Part shown: one piece after another, positions 1 to 8,919 of the stretch
How the letters are laid out: every line of letters starts with the position of its first letter
Position numbering within the stretch: the stretch's first letter is position 1
DNA from: Chryseobacterium sp. FH1
GTDB lineage: Bacteria > Bacteroidota > Bacteroidia > Flavobacteriales > Weeksellaceae
Direction of reading: 5' to 3'
Assembly: GCF_000735135.1 (NCBI RefSeq)
Contig: NZ_JPLZ01000006.1
Location: 1,892,428-1,956,427 of the forward strand
Length of the DNA stretch: 64,000 nt
Made by a program: the position numbers and the translations under genes
The notes under the pieces: model-generated
The model's input: the letters and a program-made list of their open reading frames with translations, nothing else
What the model was told of the DNA's origin: nothing
Database searches by the model: none

Positions 1-1660
1 CGAAATCTTGCTCAGAAGTAATAGAATCTTTCACAGAAACATAGAATTTGATTTTCGGCTCGGTTCCAGAAGGACGCACGCAAACCTTAGTTCCATCTTG
101 CGTGTAATAGATCAAAACATTAGATTTTGGAATATCATCCATCACCTTTTTCTCATTTTTGGAAACCACAAAACAAGTTTGCTCTTTGAAATCTTTTACT
201 TCTTCCACAGGAGAACCAGCGATTTCTTTTGGAGGATTTTCGCGGAAGTTTTTCATCATTTCCTGGATCTCTTCTGCACCACTTCTTCCCTTTCTCACCA
301 CATTGATCAAGCCTTCATAATACAATCCAACTTCTTTATAGATGTCAATCATATACTGATAAACGGTTGTCCCATTGGCTTTACACCAAGCAGCAATCTC
401 ACAAGCTGTCAAGATAGAGCCACAAGAATCCTTGTCTCTCACGAAATCGCCTGTCATAAATCCGAAACTCTCTTCGCCACCGCAAATAAACTTTTCCTGA
501 CCTTCGAAATCACGGATCATTTTCCCGATCCATTTGAAACCGGTCAATCCAACTTTGCAGTCAACACCGAATTTCTCAGCAACATCAAAGAAAATATCAG
601 AGGTTACAATCGTAGAACCAATGAATTCTTTTCCGGTAATTTTCCCCGCTTTTTTCCATTGATCTAATATATAATAAGTAAGAATTGTATTGCATTGATT
701 TCCGTTTAATAACTGGATTTCGCCTTCAAGATTTCTCACAGCAATTCCCAATCTGTCGCCATCTGGATCTGTTCCGATTACGATATCAGCATTGGTAATC
801 TCTGCAAGATCCATCGCCATAGAAAGTGCCGCTGGTTCTTCTGGATTTGGAGAAGAAACAGTGGGGAAATTTCCACTTGGAATCATTTGTTCTGACACAA
901 GATCCAACTTTGTGAATCCAGCTTTTTTCAAAGCTTTTGGAACTGTTGTGTAAGTTGTTCCGTGAATCGATGTGAAAACGATATTAAGGTTGTCTCTACC
1001 AACATTCTGATAAAGAGAGTTTTCCATACAAGCATCAACATACACATCATCTTGTTCTTCGCCAATCCACTCTATCAAATCATCGTTTCCATCAAACTTG
1101 ATATTTTCGAATTTGGTTGCATAAACTTCTCTGATGATATTTTCGTCATCTGGTGGAACGATTTGCGCACCGTCATTCCAATAAACCTTGTAACCATTAT
1201 ATTCTGGTGGATTATGGGAAGCTGTCAAAACGATTCCAGCATTACATTTTTTATCACGAACGGTGAAAGACAATTCTGGTGTTGGACGGTGGTCTTTGAA
1301 CAACAAAACCTTGATTCCGTTTGCCGTCAAAACATCAGCCACCACTTTCCCGAATTCCTTAGAATTATGTCTTACATCATAAGCAATCGCCACTTTGATT
1401 TCCTCGCCAGAAAATTGCTGATGAAGATAGTTGGCTAGACCTTGAGTCGCTTGTCCTAATGTATATTTATTAAGACGATTGGTTCCAACGCCCATTATAC
1501 CGCGCATTCCGCCTGTTCCAAATTCTAATTCTCTGTAGAAAGAATCTTCCAGATCAGGAGATTCGGAATCAATCAAAGTTTGAACTTTTTTTCTTGTTTC
1601 TTCGTCAAATGTTTCTGAAAGCCAAAGTTTTGCTTTATCTAATGTTGATGTGTCAGACAT
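1..1660 (-). CDS. Phospho-sugar mutase (phosphoglucomutase/phosphomannomutase), 3' end cut by the window
   Basis: Interconverts hexose 1- and 6-phosphates through a phosphoserine enzyme. I translated it from the ATG at 1660. Visible motifs are EFGTGGMRG near residue 48, the catalytic-serine loop TASHNP at residues 147-152, the metal-binding loop DPDGDR, the sugar-binding GGEES, and the phosphate-binding SGTEPKIKFY close to the window edge. About 553 residues are present. The family is usually about 570 residues, so only the last ~20 should be missing. The gene lies 19 bp downstream of the DUF2807 lipoprotein on the same strand. The family call is secure; whether glucose or mannose phosphates are preferred cannot be read from sequence. 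Confidence 0.93.
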   Translation of the reverse strand, partial: MSDTSTLDKAKLWLSETFDEETRKKVQTLIDSESPDLEDSFYRELEFGTGGMRGIMGVGTNRLNKYTLGQATQGLANYLHQQFSGEEIKVAIAYDVRHNSKEFGKVVADVLTANGIKVLLFKDHRPTPELSFTVRDKKCNAGIVLTASHNPPEYNGYKVYWNDGAQIVPPDDENIIREVYATKFENIKFDGNDDLIEWIGEEQDDVYVDACMENSLYQNVGRDNLNIVFTSIHGTTYTTVPKALKKAGFTKLDLVSEQMIPSGNFPTVSSPNPEEPAALSMAMDLAEITNADIVIGTDPDGDRLGIAVRNLEGEIQLLNGNQCNTILTYYILDQWKKAGKITGKEFIGSTIVTSDIFFDVAEKFGVDCKVGLTGFKWIGKMIRDFEGQEKFICGGEESFGFMTGDFVRDKDSCGSILTACEIAAWCKANGTTVYQYMIDIYKEVGLYYEGLINVVRKGRSGAEEIQEMMKNFRENPPKEIAGSPVEEVKDFKEQTCFVVSKNEKKVMDDIPKSNVLIYYTQDGTKVCVRPSGTEPKIKFYVSVKDSITSEQDF

Positions 1661-1679
1661 TTTATTTATAGTTTTTTGT

Positions 1680-2381
1680 TTATTTTATTATCCTCTTTTC
1701 AATCGTAGCTTTTTCGGTGAGATTCACTTTTTTGGAAGGCTCGCCGTAATAAACCAGTTTCGAAGTATTTTTCAGTTTTCCTTTGATTTCTTCATCCACA
1801 TTCAATTCCGCATAATTTCCGTTTTGAGAATCAATTTCCAAATCTTTGATGTACCAATATGGCGCAATGATGCTCGCTGTATCTTTGATGTTAAGCTTTG
1901 CTAAAGTTGTTTTACCCAAAAGATTAGCTCTACTTTTATTCGTCATTTCGATATTCGACTTTTCTGAAATCACTGAACCGATAAATTTAGCATTATCTTT
2001 TAGATTCAAGGAAAAATTTTCAACTTTCATCTGGCTGGAGATATTAAGTTCCACAGAATCAGCTATTTTAATATCATCAAAAGCATTTTTGCCGTAAATG
2101 GTAATATTATAGAAATCTACTTTCTCCGTCTCACTGTTTTCCGTGATGTAAAGATGTTTGTCTTTAATTTCAATGTGCAGATTTTCAAAGATATTTGGAT
2201 ATGTTTCTACATTCACAAAATTGTGTGGACTTTGCACGTAAAATACGCGGAATTTCCCTTTCAGATTAAGTTTTGAAAACTCAGCCAATTCCACATCTTT
2301 CGATTGAATCTCGCCTTTTGGTTTTACTTTGCCGCAGGAAACTGCTATGAAAATTAGAGTTAAGTAAAATAGATTTTTCAT
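1680..2381 (-). CDS. DUF2807 (GIN domain) lipoprotein
   Basis: Predicted cell-envelope lipoprotein of 233 aa. The N-terminus is a lipoprotein signal ending in VSCGK, with Cys16 as the lipidated residue. The rest is beta-rich and resembles the putative auto-transporter adhesin head GIN domain: short repeating strands such as KLNLKGKFRV, VELNISSQMKV and NIEMTNKSRANLLG. No enzyme motif is visible. It is a weaker relative of the Ser-rich DUF2807 protein at 10727-11554. Function is unknown; members are common envelope proteins in Bacteroidetes. The start is an ATG followed by a lysine-containing signal, as expected. Confidence 0.75.
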   Translation of the reverse strand: MKNLFYLTLIFIAVSCGKVKPKGEIQSKDVELAEFSKLNLKGKFRVFYVQSPHNFVNVETYPNIFENLHIEIKDKHLYITENSETEKVDFYNITIYGKNAFDDIKIADSVELNISSQMKVENFSLNLKDNAKFIGSVISEKSNIEMTNKSRANLLGKTTLAKLNIKDTASIIAPYWYIKDLEIDSQNGNYAELNVDEEIKGKLKNTSKLVYYGEPSKKVNLTEKATIEKRIIK

Positions 2382-2419
2382 AAGATTAATGATTTACCAA
2401 ATTAATTAAATTATATCAT

Positions 2420-3382
2420 TTAAATTAATTCCTCAATATGATAATTCTTATGTTCACGATTCGTTCTGATAATCAATTCACCTAAGAATCCAGCTACAAA
2501 AAGTAAACTACCCATAATCATCATCGTCAAAGCAATGAAGAACCAAGGATTGTTGGCAATCAGATTTCCGTAAACTTTGAAGATATAGACATCAATCAGT
2601 TTTGAAATTCCCAACCAAATGGCTGACAAAAATCCTATGATAAACATCAAAGTTCCCGCTGCGCCAAAGAAATGCATCGGTCTTCCGCCAAATCTGCTGA
2701 CAAACCAAAGCGTGACCAAATCAAGAAATCCACGAACAAATCTTTCCGTCCCAAACTTCGAAGTTCCATACGGTCTTGCCTGGTGTTGAACTGGTTTTTC
2801 AGTAATATTTCTAAAGCCAGCATTGGCCGCCAAAACCGGAATATAGCGGTGCATATCGCCATAAACATCAATGGATTTTACGACCTGTTTTTTATAGGCT
2901 TTCAATCCGCAATTGAAATCGTGAAGTGAAACACCAGAAACTTTCCTGGCCGCAGAATTGAATAATTTTGAAGGAATATTTTTGGTCATCACGTTATCAA
3001 AACGCTTCTTTTTCCAACCTGAAACGATGTCATAATTTCCAAGTTTTACCATTTCGTAAAGTTCTGGAATCTCTTCTGGAAAGTCTTGTAAATCAGCATC
3101 CATTGTAATGATGACATCGCCATTCACTTTTTCGAATGCGGCGTGAAGTGCTTGTGATTTTCCGTAGTTTTTTGAAAATTTGATCCCGTGAATCTGTGGA
3201 TTTTGAATCTTCAAATTCTCGATGATGGACCAGGAAAGGTCGGTGCTTCCGTCATCTATGAACCAAACTTCGTAAGACAATTTGTTGTTTCTGCAAACGG
3301 TGTCGATTCTGTTGAAGAGTTCTTCCAGAGAATCTTGCTCGTTTAGCAAAGGAATTATAATGGATAAATTGAGGGTGTTCAA
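2420..3382 (-). CDS. Family 2 glycosyltransferase with two C-terminal membrane segments (DPM1/ArnC-like)
   Basis: Transfers a sugar from a nucleotide sugar, probably to polyprenyl phosphate at the inner membrane. The GT-A fold starts LSIIIPLLNEQDSLEEL. It has the DDGSTD motif near residue 43 and the DADLQD metal-binding motif near residue 95, followed by the GLKAYKK region. Two membrane helices fill residues ~238-300, the usual layout of GtrB/ArnC-type enzymes (about 310-330 aa; this one is 320). The only in-frame start I see is TTG at 3382, since no ATG lies upstream before the end of the PIN gene 20 bp away. Acceptor and sugar are unknown. Confidence 0.88.
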   Translation of the reverse strand: MNTLNLSIIIPLLNEQDSLEELFNRIDTVCRNNKLSYEVWFIDDGSTDLSWSIIENLKIQNPQIHGIKFSKNYGKSQALHAAFEKVNGDVIITMDADLQDFPEEIPELYEMVKLGNYDIVSGWKKKRFDNVMTKNIPSKLFNSAARKVSGVSLHDFNCGLKAYKKQVVKSIDVYGDMHRYIPVLAANAGFRNITEKPVQHQARPYGTSKFGTERFVRGFLDLVTLWFVSRFGGRPMHFFGAAGTLMFIIGFLSAIWLGISKLIDVYIFKVYGNLIANNPWFFIALTMMIMGSLLFVAGFLGELIIRTNREHKNYHIEELI

Positions 3383-3401
3383 ATTGATTGATTTTAAGAG
3401 T

Positions 3402-3827
3402 TCAAAGATATTTCTTTTGAATGAGATTTAATGCTTCATCTGGTGCAAAAACAGGAATTTCGGAAGTGGAAAAATCTTTTAGATTTCTAGTTACTATTCC
3501 ATTGATTTTTTCGATTTTATGAGCACAAAAAATCTGGATTGCATCTTCAAAATCTTTGTGGTTGGACTTTACAGATTTTCTAATTATTTCTTCATCAATA
3601 GGAATTATTTTAATGAAATTCATAATTTCATCTATTAATTCTCTTAATAGAGTCTCTTTAATATTTTTTTTGCAGATGTAGTGCAATGTTGCAATACTGT
3701 GTGAAGAAACATAAAGTTCGATATTTTCTTTGGTCGAATAATTAAAGATTTCCGAAACAATGTCAAAATGTGGATGTCTCCTCTGTAGCAAATCAACAAT
3801 AATGTTGGTATCCAAGAAAAAAATCAT
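3402..3827 (-). CDS. PIN-domain endoribonuclease toxin (VapC-like)
   Basis: 141-aa PIN domain. The first acidic residue sits in FFLDTNIIVDLL (Asp6). Others are in the central KSNHKDFEDAIQ segment (Asp/Glu around residue 93) and the C-terminal VTRNLKDFSTSEIPVFAPDE. These are the usual metal ligands of PIN nucleases such as VapC, which cleave RNA. The gene begins one base after the stop of the small DNA-binding protein 3829-4083, so the two form a classical type II toxin-antitoxin operon with the antitoxin first. The RNA target cannot be inferred. Confidence 0.85.
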   Translation of the reverse strand: MIFFLDTNIIVDLLQRRHPHFDIVSEIFNYSTKENIELYVSSHSIATLHYICKKNIKETLLRELIDEIMNFIKIIPIDEEIIRKSVKSNHKDFEDAIQIFCAHKIEKINGIVTRNLKDFSTSEIPVFAPDEALNLIQKKYL

Positions 3828-3828
3828 T

Positions 3829-4083
3829 TTATGAATATTTTTTCTCCAAATATTCTCTCGTGTATTCCTCTAATTCTTCATCTGTATATTGAGGAATGTC
3901 ATTAGGGATTTTATCCAAAAGCTTTTTCATTTTTGCAGTTGGTTCTTTAGTTTTTTCAGGTTCGCCTAAAGATTCAAGATACTTCTGCACCATCTCAGAA
4001 AGACTTCTCTGAGTACCTTTTGCATATTTCTTAGCTTTTTCTATGACCGATTTTTCTACAGTCAGAGTCAGTTTGGTTGTCAT
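3829..4083 (-). CDS. Ribbon-helix-helix antitoxin (DUF6364-like) for the PIN toxin
   Basis: 84-aa protein. The N-terminus TKLTLTVEKSVIEKAKKYAKGTQRSLSEMVQKYLESL is a standard RHH fold: a beta strand followed by two helices. The charged C-terminus (PQYTDEELEEYTREYLEKKYS) would wrap the toxin. It starts at ATG 4083 and ends one base before the PIN toxin start, which implies translational coupling. It should neutralise the toxin and repress the shared promoter. Confidence 0.82.
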   Translation of the reverse strand: MTTKLTLTVEKSVIEKAKKYAKGTQRSLSEMVQKYLESLGEPEKTKEPTAKMKKLLDKIPNDIPQYTDEELEEYTREYLEKKYS

Positions 4084-4168
4084 TACGTGTTGTTTTAGTA
4101 AAGATACGTATTAATTCATAAATGATAATTGATAATTTATGAATGATTTTTGAAAAGCCATCTAACTT

Positions 4169-4756
4169 TTATTCGTATCTTTTCTTATTCTTCATAAAAC
4201 CAGCAATGATGATGGATAGCATCAAATAGAACAACAAAAATCCACCGAAAATCGCCGACAAAAATTTGAATGAAAAATAATTGCGGTCTTCCTTCATCGC
4301 TACTTCCCTTGCAATTTTGGCATTTTTGTAATCCTCTTCCAGTTCCTTTACTTTCGCAGGATCTTTGTGATTGGCAACTTCCGTTTTTTTCTTCGCATAA
4401 GCTGCGTCTAGATTATTAAGTTCTGTCTGCACATATTGATGATTCAACATATCTCTTGCATCTGTGTCTGCATAATTGAGAAAGGCAAAGATTGAAAACA
4501 TAGATAAGATTCCACCTACAAAAAGCGTGACGAATGTTTGTTTAAAAGCTTGAGGATAAGTGATTCGCGTCCCTTGTCTTAACCAATAAGTTGAAGCAAA
4601 ACCAGCGAAAACGTACAGAAAAGTCATCCCGAAAGCATTGACCTGCATCGTGGTAATCCAATAATTAGCATTGGCGAAAAAATAGTAAACAATGAAGAAG
4701 GTCAACATTGTGATAGAGAATAAAATAAAACCTGCTACTAAAGGGCTTTTTGTCAT
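4169..4756 (-). CDS. DUF4199 membrane protein
   Basis: Inner-membrane protein of about 195 aa with four predicted membrane segments (roughly residues 6-26, 33-52, 66-90 and 163-185). A charged cytoplasmic or periplasmic helix (LNNLDAAYAKKKTEVANHKDPAKVKELEEDY) lies before the last segment. This is the DUF4199 pattern common in Bacteroidetes; function unknown. I choose the ATG at 4756 (MTKSPLVAG) over the upstream TTG at 4789 because the shorter protein starts directly at the first hydrophobic helix. The spacing leaves room for a promoter before the SRP RNA. Confidence 0.72.
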   Translation of the reverse strand: MTKSPLVAGFILFSITMLTFFIVYYFFANANYWITTMQVNAFGMTFLYVFAGFASTYWLRQGTRITYPQAFKQTFVTLFVGGILSMFSIFAFLNYADTDARDMLNHQYVQTELNNLDAAYAKKKTEVANHKDPAKVKELEEDYKNAKIAREVAMKEDRNYFSFKFLSAIFGGFLLFYLMLSIIIAGFMKNKKRYE

Positions 4757-4878
4757 AATTAAATTTAATTTTATGAAAATTAAAGTCAAACAATAAATAT
4801 TTGAAACTGACTGTCAGTCTCCTACATTTTAATATCGTTCTTTTCTCAATTTTCCTTTTTCTTATTTCTTAATTTTTA

Positions 4879-4886
4879 TATCTTTG
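4879..4886 (+). promoter_or_regulatory. -7 box of the SRP RNA promoter
   Basis: TATCTTTG matches the Bacteroidetes -7 consensus TAnnTTTG. It ends 5 bases before the first base of the SRP RNA, where transcription should begin. A clear TTG -33 element is not obvious. Confidence 0.65.
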
Positions 4887-4890
4887 CACC

Positions 4891-4983
4891 GGCAAGTCCT
4901 AAACAACCAGCTCCTGAGAATCCTCCAGGGTGGGAACGCAGCAAAGGTAATTGGTCGTAGCGGTGTGATTTAGGTAGCTTGCC
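4891..4983 (+). ncRNA. ffs: Signal recognition particle RNA (small bacterial type, 4.5S-like)
   Basis: About 93 nt forming one long hairpin: the 5' end GGCAAGTCCTAAA pairs with the 3' end TTTAGGTAGCTTGCC. The tip contains the conserved Ffh-binding loop region, with CCAGGGTGGGAACGCAGCAA in the 5' half and GGTCGTAGCGG in the 3' half. It targets ribosomes making membrane proteins to FtsY by binding Ffh. It is preceded by a matching -7 box and followed by a strong hairpin. Confidence 0.93.
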
Positions 4984-5001
4984 ATTTTTTATTTTTTTAA
5001 G

Positions 5002-5046
5002 TTAAGAGATCAAGACGGTTTAATTTTAAATTACTTGATCTCTTAA
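5002..5046. terminator. Bidirectional terminator between the SRP RNA and the metal-dependent hydrolase
   Basis: Perfect 13-bp inverted repeat (TTAAGAGATCAAG at 5002-5014 and its complement at 5034-5046), flanked on both sides by A/T runs. It can serve both converging transcripts. Confidence 0.75.
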
Positions 5047-5051
5047 TTTTT

Positions 5052-5735
5052 TTAGAACTCAAATTCTTGTCCCAATTCTGGCAAAACAAATTCTATGTTC
5101 TTATCTGAAAAATGCTTTTTGGCTTCTTCGTGATTGATTTCAATCGGTGCAAAAGTATCGAAATGGCAACCAATAACCTTTTGTGTTTTCAATAATTCTG
5201 ACGCTGCGAAAGCCGCTTTTCTTGGGCACATTGTGTAATGCTTTCCAACTGGAAGAATCGATAAATCAAGCTTTCCGAAAATCTCAGGAAATAAACTCAT
5301 CTCAGAACTCACGCCAGTGTCACCAGCTAGATAAAGGTTTCTCCCGTCCGAAAATCTGAAAATATAGCCAGAAGCCAATCCGCCGTAAGTTCCGTCTGGG
5401 AATGAGCTCGTATGCAATGCTGGAACCATAGAGATCTTTAACTTTTCCAATTTAGCAGAACCTCCGAAGTTGATGTCGATATTATTGGAATGTCCAAAAT
5501 ACCCGCAGATCTCAGGTTGACCGATTACTGTTGCATCCGGATGATTTTCTAAAACTTCTTTTACGTCTGCCGTGTGATCGCCGTGCGCGTGCGTGATGAG
5601 AATATAATCTATCTTTTGAGCGGTGATGTCAAAACCAGATTTGTCTTTTTGATAATTGTAAAAAGGATCGGAAAGAATCGTTTTTCCATTGTATGTGAAC
5701 AAAAAACAGTTTTGTCCGAGGAATTTTATTTTCAT
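5052..5735 (-). CDS. UPF0173-family metal-dependent hydrolase (metallo-beta-lactamase fold)
   Basis: 227-aa MBL-fold hydrolase. The metal-binding HAHGDH motif is near residues 50-55. Further histidines lie in PALHTSSFPDG and in GCHFDTFAPIEI near the C-terminus, and AGDT near residue 140 supplies the bridging Asp. Length and layout fit the YtkL/UPF0173 group; the substrate is unknown. The ATG overlaps the stop of the upstream TPR gene (ATGA, 5732-5735), so translation is probably coupled. The gene ends against the terminator at 5002-5046. Confidence 0.85.
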   Translation of the reverse strand: MKIKFLGQNCFLFTYNGKTILSDPFYNYQKDKSGFDITAQKIDYILITHAHGDHTADVKEVLENHPDATVIGQPEICGYFGHSNNIDINFGGSAKLEKLKISMVPALHTSSFPDGTYGGLASGYIFRFSDGRNLYLAGDTGVSSEMSLFPEIFGKLDLSILPVGKHYTMCPRKAAFAASELLKTQKVIGCHFDTFAPIEINHEEAKKHFSDKNIEFVLPELGQEFEF

Positions 5736-6655
5736 TTTTTTCTTTTTTTAATTATGATGAGAATAAGTGATATAAAAATCAAACTTATTATAGTTAAAAT
5801 TATGATCTTATGTTTATGTGTATAATATTTAAAAATTTCTAATAAATCTTCAGAAATAATTTTTCCTGAATCAGAATTTTCTTTAATTAATTCTTTAAAA
5901 TGAGAAAATCTTTCATTGAATAATGGACTATTGTAACCATATTTTTCAGATAATTCATAAGCTTCAACTGCTGTTTCTAAATCTTTTGTTAAAGCCAATA
6001 AATTTCCAAAATCAAAATAAAGTTTTCCAACAATTTGCTCTTTTGGTTTTACAAATTGAGTTCTTTCAGATAATTGATATGCTAAAGCTTGAGAGAATTC
6101 TTCTAATTGCTTCGTGGAGTATTTAGATGTTGGATTTTTTTCTTTTCCAAAATCAAAACCCAATAGATTTTCCAATGGAATAATTCCCAATTTATATTCA
6201 AGAATCCTTATATGAATCCACTCTGAACCGTGATGAGAATCTTTATTTAATTGTAGTGCTTTTTTTATCCAAATCAGAGCATTTTTATTATCTCCAATTA
6301 ATTCATAAGTTGTTCCTAAATTTGAAGCAAGTTCATATTTATTAGGTTGCTTTTCTTCTATTTCTTTGAATATAGAAATCGCCTTATCATATTCTCCTAA
6401 ATAAACTAATGAAGTAGCATAATTTAAATAGCTGTCAAGATTTTTTGTCTTTTTATATTCTTCTAAATCAATTAATGAACGTTCTTCAACATCCTCTTTA
6501 TTAATTTCATTAATGTAAAGACCTGCAACATATCTTTCGTGTTCTTGATTTTCAATTTGATTTCCTTTAACATCAGTTCCTACAACAGAATAATTAAGAC
6601 AAGCAAAGGCAAAGCTTGAAATAACAAATGCTAATAAAAATGAAATTTTCCTCAT
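5732..6655 (-). CDS. TPR-repeat protein with N-terminal signal and C-terminal membrane anchor
   Basis: 307 aa. The N-terminus is a signal peptide (MRKISFLLAFVISSFAFA). At least two tetratricopeptide repeats follow (YLGEYDKAISIFKEIEEKQPNKYELASNLGTTYELIGDNKNALIWIKKALQLNKD, about residues 85-140). A C-terminal hydrophobic helix (~280-300) ends in KKRKK. This predicts a periplasmic protein anchored by its C-terminus with a short basic cytoplasmic tail. TPRs mediate protein contacts; partners are unknown. It overlaps the downstream hydrolase gene by four bases. Its AT-rich coding is typical of the neighbourhood. Confidence 0.7.
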   Translation of the reverse strand: MRKISFLLAFVISSFAFACLNYSVVGTDVKGNQIENQEHERYVAGLYINEINKEDVEERSLIDLEEYKKTKNLDSYLNYATSLVYLGEYDKAISIFKEIEEKQPNKYELASNLGTTYELIGDNKNALIWIKKALQLNKDSHHGSEWIHIRILEYKLGIIPLENLLGFDFGKEKNPTSKYSTKQLEEFSQALAYQLSERTQFVKPKEQIVGKLYFDFGNLLALTKDLETAVEAYELSEKYGYNSPLFNERFSHFKELIKENSDSGKIISEDLLEIFKYYTHKHKIIILTIISLIFISLILIIIKKRKK

Positions 6656-6685
6656 AATTACGAACTCGATTATAATTTTAAAATA

Positions 6686-7615
6686 TTAATTGAAAAAATT
6701 AAGTCCGAAAGCAGTCAATATTGACATTAAGAAAGTCAAAATCCCAACTTGTTTTAGAAAAGGATCCAAATCTTTTGGCTCTTTTACAGCCATTACATTC
6801 CGTCTGAGTCTCATAAAAGGGAAAATCAAAATCATCACAATGAATGGATAATACAAACCTCGCTCCTGAAATCCGTTGTACATCAAAAAAGCCAACATCA
6901 GCAGAATTGGTAATTGTAACAGAATAATCTCGTAAATCATAGCATTCTTGAAACCTAATCTCAATGCTAAAGTTTTCTTGCCAGCTAATTCATCATTCAC
7001 GATGTCTCTCATATTATTCAGATTCAGAACGGCCATACTTAGCATTCCAATGGCTGTTGCTGGAAATAAAAGATCCCAGCTGAATGATTTTGTAAAGAGA
7101 AAATAACTCCCACAAACCGAAACTAGACCAAAAAAGATGAACACGAAAATATCGCCTAAACCTAAATATCCATAAGGTTTCTTACCAACTGTATATCCAA
7201 TAGCTGCCAAAATGCAAGCCACTCCCAAAACGATAAAGATCCAGAATTCTCTTGTATGAGTTGGGTAAAATGCGACATACAACAAAGCAACCGTCGCAAC
7301 AAATGCTAATAATGATAATAGAATCACTGCATTTTTCATTTGATTTGCGGTAATTCTTCCCGAAGCAACTGCTCTTTGTTCTGCTTCTCCTATCCTATTT
7401 TTGTCGGTTCCCTTCACGCCGTCACCATAATCATTGGCAAAGTTTGACAAGACCTGATATAGCAAAGTAACAAGAATGGCCAATGCAAAAATCTTCCAAT
7501 CCCAAAATCCACCTTCCTCAGAAATCCGCCACTTTGCAATAAAAGATCCCATAATGATTCCACTCATAGAAAGTGGTAATGTTCGCAGTCGAGCTGCTTG
7601 TATCCAATCGATCAT
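6686..7615 (-). CDS. menA: 1,4-dihydroxy-2-naphthoate polyprenyltransferase
   Basis: Attaches the polyprenyl tail to DHNA to give demethylmenaquinone, in the inner membrane. 309 aa with about eight hydrophobic helices. The UbiA-family prenyl-diphosphate motif is NFANDYGDGVKGTDK near residues 62-77, and the second Asp motif is NNMRDIVNDELAGKKTLALRLG near 200. The N-terminus MIDWIQAARLRTLPLSMSGIIMG is characteristic of MenA. It starts two bases after the propeller gene ends and follows menB in the same operon, which supports the assignment. Confidence 0.93.
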   Translation of the reverse strand: MIDWIQAARLRTLPLSMSGIIMGSFIAKWRISEEGGFWDWKIFALAILVTLLYQVLSNFANDYGDGVKGTDKNRIGEAEQRAVASGRITANQMKNAVILLSLLAFVATVALLYVAFYPTHTREFWIFIVLGVACILAAIGYTVGKKPYGYLGLGDIFVFIFFGLVSVCGSYFLFTKSFSWDLLFPATAIGMLSMAVLNLNNMRDIVNDELAGKKTLALRLGFKNAMIYEIILLQLPILLMLAFLMYNGFQERGLYYPFIVMILIFPFMRLRRNVMAVKEPKDLDPFLKQVGILTFLMSILTAFGLNFFN

Positions 7616-7617
7616 TT

Positions 7618-8907
7618 TTATTTTTTTCTAATAATTTCCATGTAAACATCAAAACGGCTCTTCTCTGGGTCATTGATGTTTAAAGCTTGCTCCTCAAAAG
7701 TATTCTTGGTAAAATCATAGATCATAAAATAATTTCTTGTTAGGAAAGCGACAGAATTCTGACTATATTTTACAACATTGGAAATGGCATTTTCTTTTGG
7801 TTGCAGTACTGTCTTGGCTTTGCCATTTTTACTATCAACCACAAACATGAAATTCTTTTCACCTTCAGCAAATCCAATGATAGTATTTTCAAATTGTTGC
7901 AATGATTTTATTTTGCCAAATTCTTCGATCTCTGTTTTCCATAAACTTTTTCCTGATTTCGAATCTAATGCGTACACATTTGCTTTTTTCTTGGCACTCA
8001 AACCAGAAGAAGTTGCAAAATATAGGATTCCATTATTCAAAATCATAGTTTCGCCAATTTTGGATTCTTTCTCACCCAGTTTGAATTCCCAATCTATGTT
8101 GGCGTTATTTTTCAGGTTCAGCGCATACACCATATCAATTTCGTCCGCTACATAAGCTCTCTCATCGTCAATTTTGGGAAGTGTGTACATTGGGCGATCT
8201 TTAAAACCCCTTTGCCAGAGTGCTTTACCTGTTTGCGTTTCGAAACAATACACCCAAGGCGCATTAGGAACAATCAAATAAGCATCTGTAACTGCTGGAG
8301 AATATTGGTTGAACTCGAATTGCATTTGATAATTCCAAATATGCTGACCTGTTGTTTTATTAAAAGCATAAAGGTTTTTATTGAAAGTAGGTAGGAAAAT
8401 CAAAGATTTTGATATGGGAAGAAACTGCCCATTGGTGGCATATCTTCTTGTTATATCTTCCAAGCCTATATCGTTTTTCCAATAGGCAGAGCCGTCATTC
8501 ACATTGAGTGCAACAAGCTGTTTTTTGCTACTCGCGACGTACAAAATTCCATTTTCTATATTAAAACCATTTCTCATTTTTTCTTTAGAGCCATCTGTGA
8601 ATTTGTATTCCCACTTTTGTTTTTTTGACTCTAAATCATAAGAGACCACTGTTCCGTCGTTTTTGTAAATGATGAATGCGTCCGACAGAACTTTTTCTTT
8701 GCCAGTGATTGGTTTGATGTCCTCTGTAATCACAATATCCTCTGTAGTAAGGATTTTATTGTTACTGTACTGATTGGATTTACTTTCCGGCGCAACTGAA
8801 GGAACGATTCCGGTATTATCGTTTGTTGAAGGTGTCGCTGTTTTTTTCTGCGCATTCACAAAAAAAAGACAGCAAAAAATAGAAAGAATGGTGTATTTTT
8901 TTTTCAT
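7618..8907 (-). CDS. Secreted PQQ-like beta-propeller protein
   Basis: 429 aa with a signal peptide (first ~19 residues, ending VNAQ). The body is a quinoprotein-type propeller. Blades are marked by the repeated W-containing motif after a Gly/Lys turn: KQKWEYKF, SAYWKNDIG, GQHIWNYQM, GKALWQRGF, NIDWEFKLG and GKSLWKTEI. No catalytic residues are recognisable, so it may be a scaffold like BamB rather than an enzyme. It sits between menB and menA with 12-bp and 2-bp gaps, so it is co-transcribed with menaquinone genes. Whether it has a role in quinone biology is unknown. Confidence 0.75.
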   Translation of the reverse strand: MKKKYTILSIFCCLFFVNAQKKTATPSTNDNTGIVPSVAPESKSNQYSNNKILTTEDIVITEDIKPITGKEKVLSDAFIIYKNDGTVVSYDLESKKQKWEYKFTDGSKEKMRNGFNIENGILYVASSKKQLVALNVNDGSAYWKNDIGLEDITRRYATNGQFLPISKSLIFLPTFNKNLYAFNKTTGQHIWNYQMQFEFNQYSPAVTDAYLIVPNAPWVYCFETQTGKALWQRGFKDRPMYTLPKIDDERAYVADEIDMVYALNLKNNANIDWEFKLGEKESKIGETMILNNGILYFATSSGLSAKKKANVYALDSKSGKSLWKTEIEEFGKIKSLQQFENTIIGFAEGEKNFMFVVDSKNGKAKTVLQPKENAISNVVKYSQNSVAFLTRNYFMIYDFTKNTFEEQALNINDPEKSRFDVYMEIIRKK

Positions 8908-8919
8908 AACTTTTTTTAA

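Noticed and set aside
7778..8155. 125-codon plus-strand frame inside the propeller gene
   Set aside because: Antisense shadow of a clearly coding gene; composition reflects the complement of the propeller repeats.
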